A stretch of DNA of 25,161 nucleotides from Pseudomonadota bacterium (lineage in GTDB: Bacteria > Desulfobacterota > Syntrophobacteria > Syntrophobacterales > Syntrophobacteraceae): assembly GCA_023416335.1 (NCBI GenBank), contig JAEZHY010000005.1, positions 1 to 25,161 on the forward strand, read 5' to 3'. Made by a program: the position numbers and the translations under genes. The notes beneath the pieces were generated by a model. It did no database searches and had not been told where the DNA came from. It was given only the letters and a program-made list of their open reading frames with translations. This document shows, piece after piece, positions 15,322 to 22,742 of this stretch (the first letter of the stretch is position 1; every line of letters begins with the position of its first letter).

Positions 15322-16950
15322 CTATGGGTTGAACGTGAGAATCCTCGGTGTCAGGAGTTTGGAGGAATCCGGCCCGTGTTCCGTTCCCCGGGCGATGTAG
15401 TCGCGCAGCGAGACTATGATCGAGCCGTGCAGGGTTGGGTCTCCCAGTGCGCTCGTGTCGCTAATCGGCGCCAGCATGTTATCGTCTATTTCAGTGCAGT
15501 CTCCCGCTCTGCCGAGTGCTGTCCCGAGCGCGGAGCAGTGCCGGGTAAAGTAGTGCACGAAGAACTTTCCGGTGTTGTTCACGGTAGCCTTATAGGCGTC
15601 TGCAGAGCCTTTGAGGCCAGTGTCCAGGATGGTCGCGTTCGGGACGCCCCCCATAATCGAGGCGTCATTGGCTGACAAGCCCACATAAATGGCGTTGTCG
15701 GTTTCGGTAGCAAGCGTGCCGACAACCGCTACGACCTGCCCGGAGTCGAGCGGGCGGGGCGATGAGAAAAATAGACCGGCTTCTTGCTGGTCGGCCTGGC
15801 AGTCCATGCCGATTTCGCGGCAGTACGGCCCGGTCCACCCAAGGTCACGCACTAGCTCAGGCATGAACGATGACGCAGGCGGGGACTGAGTGCAGTCTGT
15901 GCTCATAAGGTTCGCATTACTGCTGACACTGTTGCACACGGCATCGACAAGCTTTTTCAGGTCGTCGGCCAGGTAGGCTTCGCTGCTACCGCCTCGCGGC
16001 TCAAAGACCAGTGAGGAGTAGCGTTGTACGGGGCCCAATGAGGCAGGTGCGCGCACGCGCAACACTACAAGCGGTGGATCTTTTCGCCAATTATCCGAGG
16101 CTGTATCGGGCATTCCGCCGTCGTCGGGGGCGGCATAGCGAAACGCACTGATGAAGTCGATGGCATTCATGCCCATTCCGATCGGCCCTATAGGACCGAG
16201 ATTATCAATTCGGGGGATTTGCTCGGTAAAGATGTAGCTGTCTGGAACCCCCTGGGCCTGCAACGCGAGGCGGACAGCGTTGTCCGTCGTGGCGCTTGGG
16301 GTGATGATGAAGTACCGGGTCTTTCCGAAGGAGTACTCCTCCGACTTCCGATCCATGACTACGTTATTGACGACATCCCCGAGAGCCGAGAAGGTGATGA
16401 TGCGCTGGGACTTCGGATCATTTGGCGGGACCGTGTCGAACAGGTACTGCATGGGGAAAGGCAGGTCCGGCGTGTTCGCCCACCGGTTGTAGTCCTTGGT
16501 CTTCCACTTCCCGTGCTGGCTGAACAGCCAGGTCTGCAGCCCCATGTATCGGCCCGGAGGCGGCATCTGGCCATATATCACAATCGCCTCCCGCGGGTCG
16601 AGCCGGTATGTTGCGCTGTAGCCATGCTCGGTGTCGACGAACGCGTTCACCGTCGCCGGGTCCACGTACTCGTCCGGCCATGACTTCACCACCGGCACCA
16701 CGTATGGAGCCGCAGGATTGGCTTGGAAGCAGTTCTTAAACGCTGGGTAGGTATGGTCAATACAGTCCTGCAGGGTGTAAAGCTTCGGGTAGCCCTGGCT
16801 GACCTGAAACCCGTTCTGCTCCAGGTCGCCGATCAGTGCCTTGGTGAAATCGTCGGGCGCAGGCGCCGCTGCTCTTGCAGAATGTCCAGCAAGAAGGAGT
16901 AACGCAGCGGCGAAGAACAAATAAGCCGGGATCTTTCGATAATCGAACAT
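15322..16950 (-). CDS. Secreted protein of unknown family, first gene of riboswitch-controlled phospholipase operon
   Basis: A 542-aa protein with a Sec signal peptide ('AYLFFAAALLLLAGHSARA', cleavage near residue 28). No catalogued domain is recognised. It is a longer paralogue of the 465-aa protein at 12733, sharing 'LIGDLEQNGFQVSQGYPKLY', 'EAIVIYGQMPPPGRYMGLQT', 'FSALGDVVNN', 'YFIITPSATTDNAVRLALQA' and 'WRKDPPLVVLRVRAP' in the same order. Seven or more Cys residues in the mature part ('CIDH', 'NCFQ', 'CREIGMDC', 'RHCSALG', 'AGDCTE') suggest disulfides and an extracytoplasmic site. The ATG at 16948-16950 has 'agaagga' seven bases upstream. It is the promoter-proximal gene, about 120 bases after the riboswitch terminator, so the whole three-gene unit should respond to c-di-GMP. 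Confidence 0.8.
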   Translation of the reverse strand: MFDYRKIPAYLFFAAALLLLAGHSARAAAPAPDDFTKALIGDLEQNGFQVSQGYPKLYTLQDCIDHTYPAFKNCFQANPAAPYVVPVVKSWPDEYVDPATVNAFVDTEHGYSATYRLDPREAIVIYGQMPPPGRYMGLQTWLFSQHGKWKTKDYNRWANTPDLPFPMQYLFDTVPPNDPKSQRIITFSALGDVVNNVVMDRKSEEYSFGKTRYFIITPSATTDNAVRLALQAQGVPDSYIFTEQIPRIDNLGPIGPIGMGMNAIDFISAFRYAAPDDGGMPDTASDNWRKDPPLVVLRVRAPASLGPVQRYSSLVFEPRGGSSEAYLADDLKKLVDAVCNSVSSNANLMSTDCTQSPPASSFMPELVRDLGWTGPYCREIGMDCQADQQEAGLFFSSPRPLDSGQVVAVVGTLATETDNAIYVGLSANDASIMGGVPNATILDTGLKGSADAYKATVNNTGKFFVHYFTRHCSALGTALGRAGDCTEIDDNMLAPISDTSALGDPTLHGSIIVSLRDYIARGTEHGPDSSKLLTPRILTFNP

Positions 16951-17072
16951 TTTGATTTCCTTCTCACGTAAAAGGGCACTGCCGGGGATTCCGTTTCATT
17001 GTCTTGGCATCCGCTTTTAGCTGGTCGCCTTTGAAGCGCTTCACCTGACCTCTTTGTGTGATGCCTGGTAAA

Positions 17073-17113
17073 CAAAAAGCCGGGCCTCCTAATTTGCTTG
17101 AGGCAGCCCGGCT
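17073..17113 (-). terminator. Expression-platform terminator of the c-di-GMP riboswitch
   Basis: On the minus strand AGCCGGGC (the aptamer 3' strand) can instead pair with GCCCGGCT downstream, an eight-pair stem extended by a few pairs past a bulge, followed by TTTTTGTTT. Aptamer and terminator cannot form together. By this geometry c-di-GMP binding should prevent termination and switch the operon on; the direction is inferred. Confidence 0.85.
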
Positions 17114-17168
17114 ATCTTCCATGAAGATCCGTGGCTTTCCGTCCCCAGATCTCTCTGGGTTTGGCTTT
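17102..17168 (-). promoter_or_regulatory. Cyclic-di-GMP-I riboswitch aptamer (GEMM-I)
   Basis: Read on the minus strand, the order is GCCAAACC; a six-pair stem CCCAGA/TCTGGG closed by a GAGA (GNRA) tetraloop; the core GGGACGGAAAGCCACGG; a receptor stem ATCTTC/GAAGAT; then the 3' strand AGCCGGGCTGCC. This is the GEMM-I consensus: the tetraloop docks into the third-helix receptor and the ligand sits at the junction. It lies in the leader of the gene at 16950. A weak sigma-70-like pair (TTTACA at 17205-17210, 17-base spacer, AATTGT at 17182-17187 on the minus strand) would start transcription just before the aptamer. The 3' strand is shared with the terminator at 17073-17113, so control is probably by attenuation. 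Confidence 0.92.
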
Positions 17169-17231
17169 TCTGGAATGTGCTACAATTCCAGATATTCTCT
17201 CAGGTGTAAAGTGGGATTTTACGGGGGATAG

Positions 17232-17256
17232 TTAGGGTAGAATTTCTACCCCCTAA
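17232..17256. promoter_or_regulatory. Inverted repeat upstream of the riboswitch, possible operator
   Basis: TTAGGG-TAGAA-T-TTCTA-(CC)CCC-TAA forms a near-symmetrical dyad about 65 bases upstream (minus-strand sense) of the aptamer. Position and symmetry suit a regulator binding site for the phospholipase operon. The rest of 17257-17501 holds only a short direct repeat, 'TGAACGTT', at about 17387 and 17409. Confidence 0.35.
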
Positions 17257-17501
17257 TGATACAAAGGCATGTTCATACAAAACGATAATGGCTTAGAGCG
17301 AACTCTTCCTGGATAAATCCGGTTCCCTTACGGTTCACTGCAGAACCCAGGTCAGTCAATCTCGGGATGTGGATACATCTATACAACTGAACGTTACATC
17401 TTTCTAATTGAACGTTTCCTGCCTTCTAACGACTACTCTTATTTTTTCACTGTAAATAACAAATATCTCGAAAATGTCTCCAGATCAGGCTGACTGACGA
17501 T

Positions 17502-17610
17502 TCACACATCTTACCAATGTATTGAGTTTTCCCAAGACCGGGATACTGCAAATATGATTGAGGAATTTTGTCTTTGCCTTCCGCATTTGTCTGAAGGGCA
17601 TTCAATGACG
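17502..17610 (+). repeat. Dispersed repeat B, copy 4
   Basis: 'ttcacacatcttaccaatgt' through 'catttgtctgaagggcattc' matches copy 3 at 12236-12334 closely, with a few extra bases in the middle ('tgccttcc'), and copies 1 and 2 over the first ~45-60 bases. It lies just outside the 5' end of the phospholipase operon, in direct orientation to copy 3 just outside the 3' end. Confidence 0.8.
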
Positions 17611-17782
17611 GAGACTTCGGTGAAACCGTTGATGAGGAAATATCATCGAGCTGCCTCGAGTTTTAAAATTCAATTAAAGTGCTCTGCTCCTTCCGTTTCC
17701 AATGGCCGATGAAGATAGGCTGCTTTAATCAAATCCAGGGACCAAATCGAACTTGAACGGCTGAGAGAAAGGACTTGAGTAG

Positions 17783-17851
17783 TTGCGTTATATTTATGAC
17801 AACATTGTTGTCCAGAATATAACAATTGTTGTTATATAATTGATAACGCAA
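17783..17851. promoter_or_regulatory. Nested AT-rich palindromes upstream of the small Cys-rich gene
   Basis: Outer arms TTGCGTTAT (17783-17791) and ATAACGCAA (17843-17851) enclose a perfect dyad GACAACA-T-TGTTGTC (17798-17812) and a second dyad around AACAATTGTT (about 17820-17830). It could be a multi-site operator for the gene at 17999 or a tiny palindromic element. The surrounding 17611-17782 holds nothing recognisable. Confidence 0.4.
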
Positions 17852-17998
17852 TTGCTGCAGAGCCGATCCGAAAAGATTTTGGAGCCGGCATTGCCCTTGC
17901 AAAAGTAATAGATGGTAAGTAATTCAGTGCAGTTTCGCGACCGAGTTTGCAGGGCACACTTCGGGATCGAATTCGATCCCATTCCATGGAGGACGATC

Positions 17999-18142
17999 AT
18001 GGAAGAAAAAAGAGATAAGTGCCGGGTTGGTGGAGTGGTGTATTCCTCCGGTGACAAAGTCTGCGATAACGAATACTGTTATGTATGCAGAGCCGGGGAA
18101 TGGGAACTGAGTTTCGGAAGCTTCATTGGAGTGGGGCCTTAG
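17999..18142 (+). CDS. 47-aa Cys-rich protein with VWC-like spacing
   Basis: ATG 17999 has an excellent GGAGGA site five bases upstream (17988-17993), which decides the start over longer in-frame alternatives. The product reads 'KCRVGGVVYSSGDKVCDNEY', then 'CYVCRAGEWEL': the pattern C-x3-G-x2-Y-x2-G-x3-C-x4-C-x2-C-x2-G-x-W resembles a von Willebrand factor C-type or small metal-binding fold. There is no signal peptide, so if cytoplasmic the four Cys may bind zinc. Function is unknown. It has no same-strand neighbour and is convergent with the exporter operon, separated by a long hairpin. The AT-rich palindromes 150 bases upstream are candidate control sites. Confidence 0.65.
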   Translation: MEEKRDKCRVGGVVYSSGDKVCDNEYCYVCRAGEWELSFGSFIGVGP

Positions 18143-18178
18143 GGCAGCGAAAGGACTGCCGATGCAAATTAACGAAAA

Positions 18179-18236
18179 AGTATGCCGGAGCTGATCCCGG
18201 TTTTAAATAGTCTTTTCGACCGGGATCGGCTCCGGC
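18179..18236 (-). terminator. Long stem-loop ending the exporter operon
   Basis: Bases 18184-18200 and 18220-18236 form a 17-pair stem with a single G-U pair and a 19-base loop. On the minus strand it is followed by ATACTTTTT, so it fits a terminator for the ABC exporter operon that ends at 18261. On the plus strand no T-run follows. Confidence 0.7.
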
Positions 18237-18260
18237 GAGTTCGAGTCTCGCGAGCTTCTA

Positions 18261-18953
18261 TTATTGTGCCTCCATGCGGCCGTCCCGCAGCCGGAAAAGC
18301 CGATCGAGCCTGTCAAATATCTTATTATCGTGTGTGACCACTATTATGGCCGTTTTCTGTTCCATGGCCACCTTTCTTAGGAGGTCCATAACGACCCCGG
18401 CGCGATGAGAATCCAGGGCGGCCGTAGGTTCATCGGCAAGAACGAGCTTGGGGCTGTTTGCAAGAGCCCTCGCAATGGCGATTCGCTGTGCTTCACCGCC
18501 GGAGAGTCTCGCCGGGTAAGCATTTCCTCTGTGTTCGACCTCAAGGTAGTCAAGCAGCTCCAGAGCACGTTCCCGCGCCGGTTCCTTTTTCCGTCCGGTC
18601 AACTCGAGGACCAGGGAGACATTTTCAAGTGCGGAAAGAAACGGGATCAGATTATGAAACTGGAAAATGAAGCCAATCTTCGTCAGTCTCAGTTGCCGGA
18701 GGTCCTTCTTGAGCCACCTGTTTTCGTAAACTGTTTCGCCGTCCAGCAGCATCCTGCCCCCGCTCGGTTCAAGAATACAGCCAATGATGTTCAAAAGAGT
18801 GCTTTTCCCCGAACCGCTTGGCCCCAGCAGGCCCACAACTTCCCCGGGCCTGACCTCAAGACTGATACCCTGAAGCGCGGGCACGCGGGTCTGTCCCGTC
18901 CCGAAATATTTCTCGATTTCGTATAGTTCAACAAGGGAAGGAACATTCTGCAT
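18261..18953 (-). CDS. ABC exporter ATPase, MacB/LolD/DevA type
   Basis: A 230-aa ATP-binding subunit of a type VII-like (MacB/LolCDE/DevCA) ABC system, bound to the inner membrane through the FtsX-like permease encoded just upstream. All catalytic motifs are present: Walker A GPSGSGKST (44-52), Q-loop Gln98, signature LSGGEAQR (150-157), Walker B LVLADEP (170-176) and the switch His208 in 'VVTHD'. ATG 18951-18953 is chosen because 'gggagg' lies eight bases upstream, inside the end of the permease gene; a TTG 33 bases earlier is less likely. It is the last gene of the TetR-DUF6448-adaptor-permease-ATPase unit. ATP hydrolysis would drive export across the envelope, but the substrate is not revealed by sequence. 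Confidence 0.93.
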   Translation of the reverse strand: MQNVPSLVELYEIEKYFGTGQTRVPALQGISLEVRPGEVVGLLGPSGSGKSTLLNIIGCILEPSGGRMLLDGETVYENRWLKKDLRQLRLTKIGFIFQFHNLIPFLSALENVSLVLELTGRKKEPARERALELLDYLEVEHRGNAYPARLSGGEAQRIAIARALANSPKLVLADEPTAALDSHRAGVVMDLLRKVAMEQKTAIIVVTHDNKIFDRLDRLFRLRDGRMEAQ

Positions 18954-18957
18954 ATCC

Positions 18958-20094
18958 CTATCCTCCCAGAGCCTCTGCCGGATCAATTTTCAATGCGAGA
19001 CGGACACCCAGGCCGCTCGCCAGAAGGCACACAAGGATTACCACGCCCCCCAGAAAGAGACAATCCGTCGGCTGGAGCATTACCCGGCGGGGGAACTTAT
19101 CCTTCACCAGGTTTAGAAAAACTACCCCTAAGCTGAAGCCTATAACGGCCATGAGCAATGCTTCCTTTACGATCAGACCGACAATGACCCGGTCTGGCGC
19201 GCCGATAAGTTTAAGGGTTGCGATTTCCCTCACCTTGTCCATGGTCATTGTATACAGGATGAGCGCAATGATGACCGCCGACACCGTAATGAGAATCACC
19301 GTGAAAAGGCCGATCTGTTTACGGTTTCTTTCGACTACCGACTTGATGAGCATGTCTTCCTGCTCTTGTTGCGTCAGGACGGACAGGTGTTTCCATCGCC
19401 TCATCTCCAGGACTTTTCCCATCGCATCCGTTCCCGGACTAAAACGGACAATGACTGCGTTCACGATATCCTTATCGGCGGGAGGCTTACCGCTTGCGAC
19501 TTCGCGCCGAGCCACCGCCGGCTCGGGCCTGAACTGCAGGTTCTGAGAGTCTTTTAGAGTCATGTATACGACCGGATCTCCGCCCGAAGAGACCTGATCG
19601 CCAGTTAACCCAACAACAGTGAATGTGTCTCTTCCAAGCTTTACCCGGCCACCGATTTCAAGCCCTGATCTTCTGTCGGCAACCAGTTCGAAATGGCTTT
19701 TCGAAATTTGTCGACCCGAAACTATATTTTTCGGCTGCCCCAGTCGTCCGATTTCGTATCCCACGACATAGAGGCGGATCTTTCTTCCGTTGTGATATGC
19801 CTCAACGGATTGGTATGTTACAGACCCCGCATCGGCAACACCGCTTTGGCTTCCCAACATCTTGCGCGTCATGCCGGGAATTCGCGACGATTCGGCAAAT
19901 GGTCCTTTCTTCCCTGCTTCAATGATCCAGGCATCGGGCTCAGGAGTTCTAACAAGGCGCAGTGCATCCTCGACCAGGCCCCGGTAAATCCCTATCATGG
20001 AAAGCACAACGCCCAGGAGCAGGCTCAAGCCGAGGCAGGTGAGCATAAACCGCCCAAGACTGAATTTAATATCGCGATAAGCCAGGTCCATCAT
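18958..20094 (-). CDS. ABC exporter permease, FtsX/MacB/DevC type
   Basis: A 378-aa inner-membrane permease with the four-helix FtsX-like plan: one membrane helix near the N-terminus (about 15-37, 'LTCLGLSLLLGVVLSMIGIY'), a large periplasmic domain of about 230 residues, then three helices at the C-terminus with the family motif 'REIATLKLIGAPDRVIVGLI' between helices 2 and 3. The end 'ALKIDPAEALGG' is also typical ('iDPaealr'). ATG 20092-20094 overlaps the stop of the adaptor gene (ATGA) and is followed at once by a second ATG, so translation is coupled; longer starts inside the adaptor gene give a non-family N-terminus. It pairs with the ATPase four bases downstream. Confidence 0.92.
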   Translation of the reverse strand: MMDLAYRDIKFSLGRFMLTCLGLSLLLGVVLSMIGIYRGLVEDALRLVRTPEPDAWIIEAGKKGPFAESSRIPGMTRKMLGSQSGVADAGSVTYQSVEAYHNGRKIRLYVVGYEIGRLGQPKNIVSGRQISKSHFELVADRRSGLEIGGRVKLGRDTFTVVGLTGDQVSSGGDPVVYMTLKDSQNLQFRPEPAVARREVASGKPPADKDIVNAVIVRFSPGTDAMGKVLEMRRWKHLSVLTQQEQEDMLIKSVVERNRKQIGLFTVILITVSAVIIALILYTMTMDKVREIATLKLIGAPDRVIVGLIVKEALLMAVIGFSLGVVFLNLVKDKFPRRVMLQPTDCLFLGGVVILVCLLASGLGVRLALKIDPAEALGG

Positions 20095-21245
20095 GGCCTG
20101 CCTTCTTCGATGAGGACAACTTTCAGGCCCCTTTTCGCACCTGCCGGCACTCCGACAACCGGGCGCCATTCAGGCTCAAGTCCCAGTATTTCGTATCGTC
20201 CGTCGAGCAGGCGATGTCCAAGGGATACCGTGTTCAAGTCCAACTCGCCATGTCGGATGGACCAGATCTTTCCCGTCGAACCGGTTATATCCTTAATATC
20301 GGAGGCGGGAACGAGCCAGCTGCCATCCAGGGTGGTTAACCTCACAAGCGCCTCCACCTGCTCGCCCAGGTGGTAGTCCTCGGGAGGGTTGTCAAAAGCA
20401 ATATTGACACAACGTTCTTCGCTTGCACGATCGCTTTCGATGTCAATTCGCTCGATTCGACCCGAATAGACTTTACCTTTTTCCGAACGGAGCCTGATCT
20501 CGGCGTTTTGACCGATCTTCAAACCGCCCGCCATCTCTTCGTCAACGTAGACTCTAGCCCATATTGTTCCCGGGTCTGCCAGCGTAAACAGAGGCTCATT
20601 CGAATTCTGGACACTGCCGAGATCCTTGTGGCGGGATACTATCTGAGCGTCGTAGGGAGCAATCAGTACGTGTTGCGATAGTAAGACCTGTTCAAATTTT
20701 AGCTGGGCTTCCGCATCTTTCAGTGCAGCATCGGCTGCAATCTTTTCGCCGGCAGCAAGGTTCAGCGCGGCCCTTGCCAAATCAACCCCGATGCGTTTTT
20801 CGTCAGCTTCTTCCATCGAAACTATTCCTTTTTGCACCAAAGGCTGACGGCGTTGATCCATCTTCTCGCTGTGCTTCAGGGTAAAGCGGGCTTTCTCCTC
20901 AGCGGCTTTTGCCACGAGTATTGCGGCCTTGCTCTTTTCCACGTTGGCAACGGCTTTCAGAACGCGGCTCTCCTGCTCAGCCGAATCAAGCCTGGCAAGC
21001 ACTTGGCCTTTTTTCACCCGGTCTCCCTGGTCCACTTCGAGTGATACAAGAGTCCCGGAAATCTTGAAGCCGACACGGGAGACAATATGTGCTTCAAGAG
21101 TTCCGAGACCATAAACCTGAACCGGAACGTTATGTTCAAATTTGACGGCGGCGACCTTAACCGGCGTGAAAACCCGGAGACCGAAAATCCCTATGACAAA
21201 TGAGATCGGGAAGGCCAGTATAAGCAGCTTTCGTCTTCCAAACAT
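20091..21245 (-). CDS. Periplasmic adaptor (HlyD/DevB-type membrane fusion protein)
   Basis: A 384-aa membrane fusion protein linking the ABC permease to an outer-membrane channel. It has one N-terminal membrane anchor (about 7-26), a biotinyl-lipoyl half-motif 'GTLVSLEVDQGDRVKKGQVL', a long alpha-hairpin rich in Ala, Glu and Lys (about 90-190), the second lipoyl half ending 'APYDAQIVSRHKDLGSVQ', then beta-barrel and membrane-proximal regions. ATG 21243-21245 has a full 'gggagg' site. It lies 38 bases after the DUF6448 gene and overlaps the permease by four bases. No outer-membrane TolC-like partner is encoded in the window. Confidence 0.92.
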   Translation of the reverse strand: MFGRRKLLILAFPISFVIGIFGLRVFTPVKVAAVKFEHNVPVQVYGLGTLEAHIVSRVGFKISGTLVSLEVDQGDRVKKGQVLARLDSAEQESRVLKAVANVEKSKAAILVAKAAEEKARFTLKHSEKMDQRRQPLVQKGIVSMEEADEKRIGVDLARAALNLAAGEKIAADAALKDAEAQLKFEQVLLSQHVLIAPYDAQIVSRHKDLGSVQNSNEPLFTLADPGTIWARVYVDEEMAGGLKIGQNAEIRLRSEKGKVYSGRIERIDIESDRASEERCVNIAFDNPPEDYHLGEQVEALVRLTTLDGSWLVPASDIKDITGSTGKIWSIRHGELDLNTVSLGHRLLDGRYEILGLEPEWRPVVGVPAGAKRGLKVVLIEEGRP

Positions 21246-21283
21246 CGCGTTCCTCCCGGTTCGAACTGAGTGACGGTTTTCGT

Positions 21284-21925
21284 CTACTTTGCGTGACTGT
21301 GCCCAGTCTTATGATCCTGTTGGCCGCTTTGAGCATGCTCGTGCTCGTGCGCGCCCTCGGCAGCATCGGCGTGCAATTTTTCTACATAGTGTACAAACTC
21401 GACATATGAGGCAACGAATTCACGTCCTGCTTCGACGCCTTCCTGCGCGTGCTTCTTTTTCTCTATAACGGACTTGAAACGCTTCTGAACCCCTTTGCCG
21501 ACAAGGCCGTTCAATTCCTTGAGAAGCTGATCGGCCGAGCCGGTGTCTATCGCTTTGTCGGAAGCTGCGACTGCCGGTTCGACCTCACCCGCGGGCTTCA
21601 GACCTGTGTAGGGTGCTCCTTCACCTGCGCGGTGCACCCGGACCAGGGTCTCAAAAAAGTAGTTGTCTGCAAATTCTTTCGCGTCCGGGCTCAACTTCCG
21701 GACGGCTATAGTCCTTTCAAAGATATTTCTTATCTGCGCCTCATCTCCCGGCTGGACCCAGGCAAGAACGGGTTTGACGTCTCCTGTTTCCAGAGCCCCC
21801 CTGGCTGCCTTCACGACCGGTCCATCTAAAGTGTCGCAATGAGCCAGAGCAGTTCCCGGGAAAGCTGCAAGGCAAAGGATAAGAGCCGCAGCAACCATCT
21901 TGATGCAGGATAAAAAAGCTTTCAT
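21284..21925 (-). CDS. DUF6448 family secreted protein with His-rich tail
   Basis: A 213-aa protein with a Sec signal peptide; cleavage after Ala28 would leave 'HCDTLDGPVV' as the mature start, the hallmark of DUF6448 proteins. The body has the conserved 'AKEFADNYFFETLVRVHRAG' and 'EGAPYTGLKPAG' blocks. The last 29 residues carry seven His ('AHEHEHAQ', 'DHKTGHSHAK'), suggesting metal binding in the periplasm. The family has no established function. The ATG follows a strong 'aaggaggg' site. Its position between a TetR gene and an ABC exporter suggests it works with the exporter, possibly as a metal or ligand sensor; that is inference. Confidence 0.85.
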   Translation of the reverse strand: MKAFLSCIKMVAAALILCLAAFPGTALAHCDTLDGPVVKAARGALETGDVKPVLAWVQPGDEAQIRNIFERTIAVRKLSPDAKEFADNYFFETLVRVHRAGEGAPYTGLKPAGEVEPAVAASDKAIDTGSADQLLKELNGLVGKGVQKRFKSVIEKKKHAQEGVEAGREFVASYVEFVHYVEKLHADAAEGAHEHEHAQSGQQDHKTGHSHAK

Positions 21926-22034
21926 GTGTCCCTCCTTCTAGCTTTGAAGTTGAAAGTTCAGGATCTTGAAATAGTGGGAATCGTGTATCGGAACATTCTC
22001 AAAGGTCTTTTCCTCGAAGCCGTTCCGCCTCATC

Positions 22035-22072
22035 GTGCCAACCCTCCGGCCAACCCGGTGGAATGTTGGCAC
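22035..22072. other. Stem-loop in the TetR-DUF6448 gap
   Basis: GTGCCAAC (22035-22042) and GTTGGCAC (22065-22072) are perfect eight-base arms enclosing a smaller CCGG/CCGG pair. No T-run follows on the minus strand, so it may be an RNA processing or stability element within the operon transcript, or an operator. No separate promoter for the DUF6448 gene was found in this gap. Confidence 0.4.
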
Positions 22073-22090
22073 ATTCTCGGGCTCCTTCAG

Positions 22091-22711
22091 TCATGCTGAC
22101 TCTTTTGCACTCTTGCCCACCCGTATGGCCTCGCAGAAAAAAGGCCAGGCCCTCTCGACCTGTTTACCGGCGTCGAATTTCCCGTCGCTCAGATGCCAGA
22201 GAATTGCAGTAGGTTGAATCAAGCCCAGGAAAACAACCGACAACATGTCCGGCTCCATAGCCGGATTGATGCTGCCCCTGGTCTGGCCCTCCCTGATTAT
22301 GTCAGCCACTTTGCCAAGGTAATTTCCGACAATTTCGTAGATCTTCTTTTTCCGCTCGGGATGGCCTGCGTAAATGTCTCCCGAGAATATCAATCTCGGA
22401 AGAGCCTGGTAGTCCAAGATCAGCCGAATATGCAATGCCAGAAGACGCTTGAGTTGCTCCAGCGGTTCACTTGCCTGCCGGCGAACAATTTCGACGTTGC
22501 CGAGAAGTCTTTTTTGCAGAAGATCGAGTACTGCGTCCAGAACCTTATCTTTACTCTCAAAATGCCTGTAGATAGCTGACGGAACAATTCCAATGCACCG
22601 AGCCAGATCCGCCATATTCAGGGAAGCCACTCCCCCTGTAGCGATCAGGTTCAGGGCTGCCTCGGCAATCTGCTCCTGCCTTTTTTCAGTGTTAATCCGC
22701 TCGATGCTCAT
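22091..22711 (-). CDS. TetR-family transcriptional repressor
   Basis: A 206-aa TetR-type regulator. The N-terminal helix-turn-helix is canonical: 'RQEQIAEAALNLIATGG', then 'LNMADLARCIGIVPSAIYRH' and 'FESKDKVLDAV' (about 11-61). The C-terminal helical domain would bind an unknown ligand. ATG 22709-22711 with 'ggag' six bases upstream gives a standard TetR start; a longer frame to 22771 would run through the operator and promoter and is rejected. It is the first gene of the exporter unit, driven by a near-consensus promoter with an overlapping palindrome, so it very likely represses itself and the DUF6448/exporter genes, released by a compound the exporter handles. Confidence 0.92.
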   Translation of the reverse strand: MSIERINTEKRQEQIAEAALNLIATGGVASLNMADLARCIGIVPSAIYRHFESKDKVLDAVLDLLQKRLLGNVEIVRRQASEPLEQLKRLLALHIRLILDYQALPRLIFSGDIYAGHPERKKKIYEIVGNYLGKVADIIREGQTRGSINPAMEPDMLSVVFLGLIQPTAILWHLSDGKFDAGKQVERAWPFFCEAIRVGKSAKESA

Positions 22712-22724
22712 GGCGTCTCCAGTA

Positions 22725-22742
22725 TGTGAATTAATATTCACA
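22725..22742. promoter_or_regulatory. Palindromic TetR operator
   Basis: TGTGAAT-TAAT-ATTCACA is an 18-base dyad with perfect seven-base arms, placed directly downstream of the -10 box and over the expected start of transcription of the TetR gene. A half-conserved relative (TGTGAATTATCATACAC) lies near 22809-22825. Confidence 0.75.

Noticed and set aside
18235..18251. T-arm-like sequence (GCGAG, TTCGAGT, CTCGC)
   Set aside because: It looks exactly like a tRNA T-arm, but no acceptor partner, D-arm or anticodon arm lies upstream; the adjacent bases form the exporter terminator instead.
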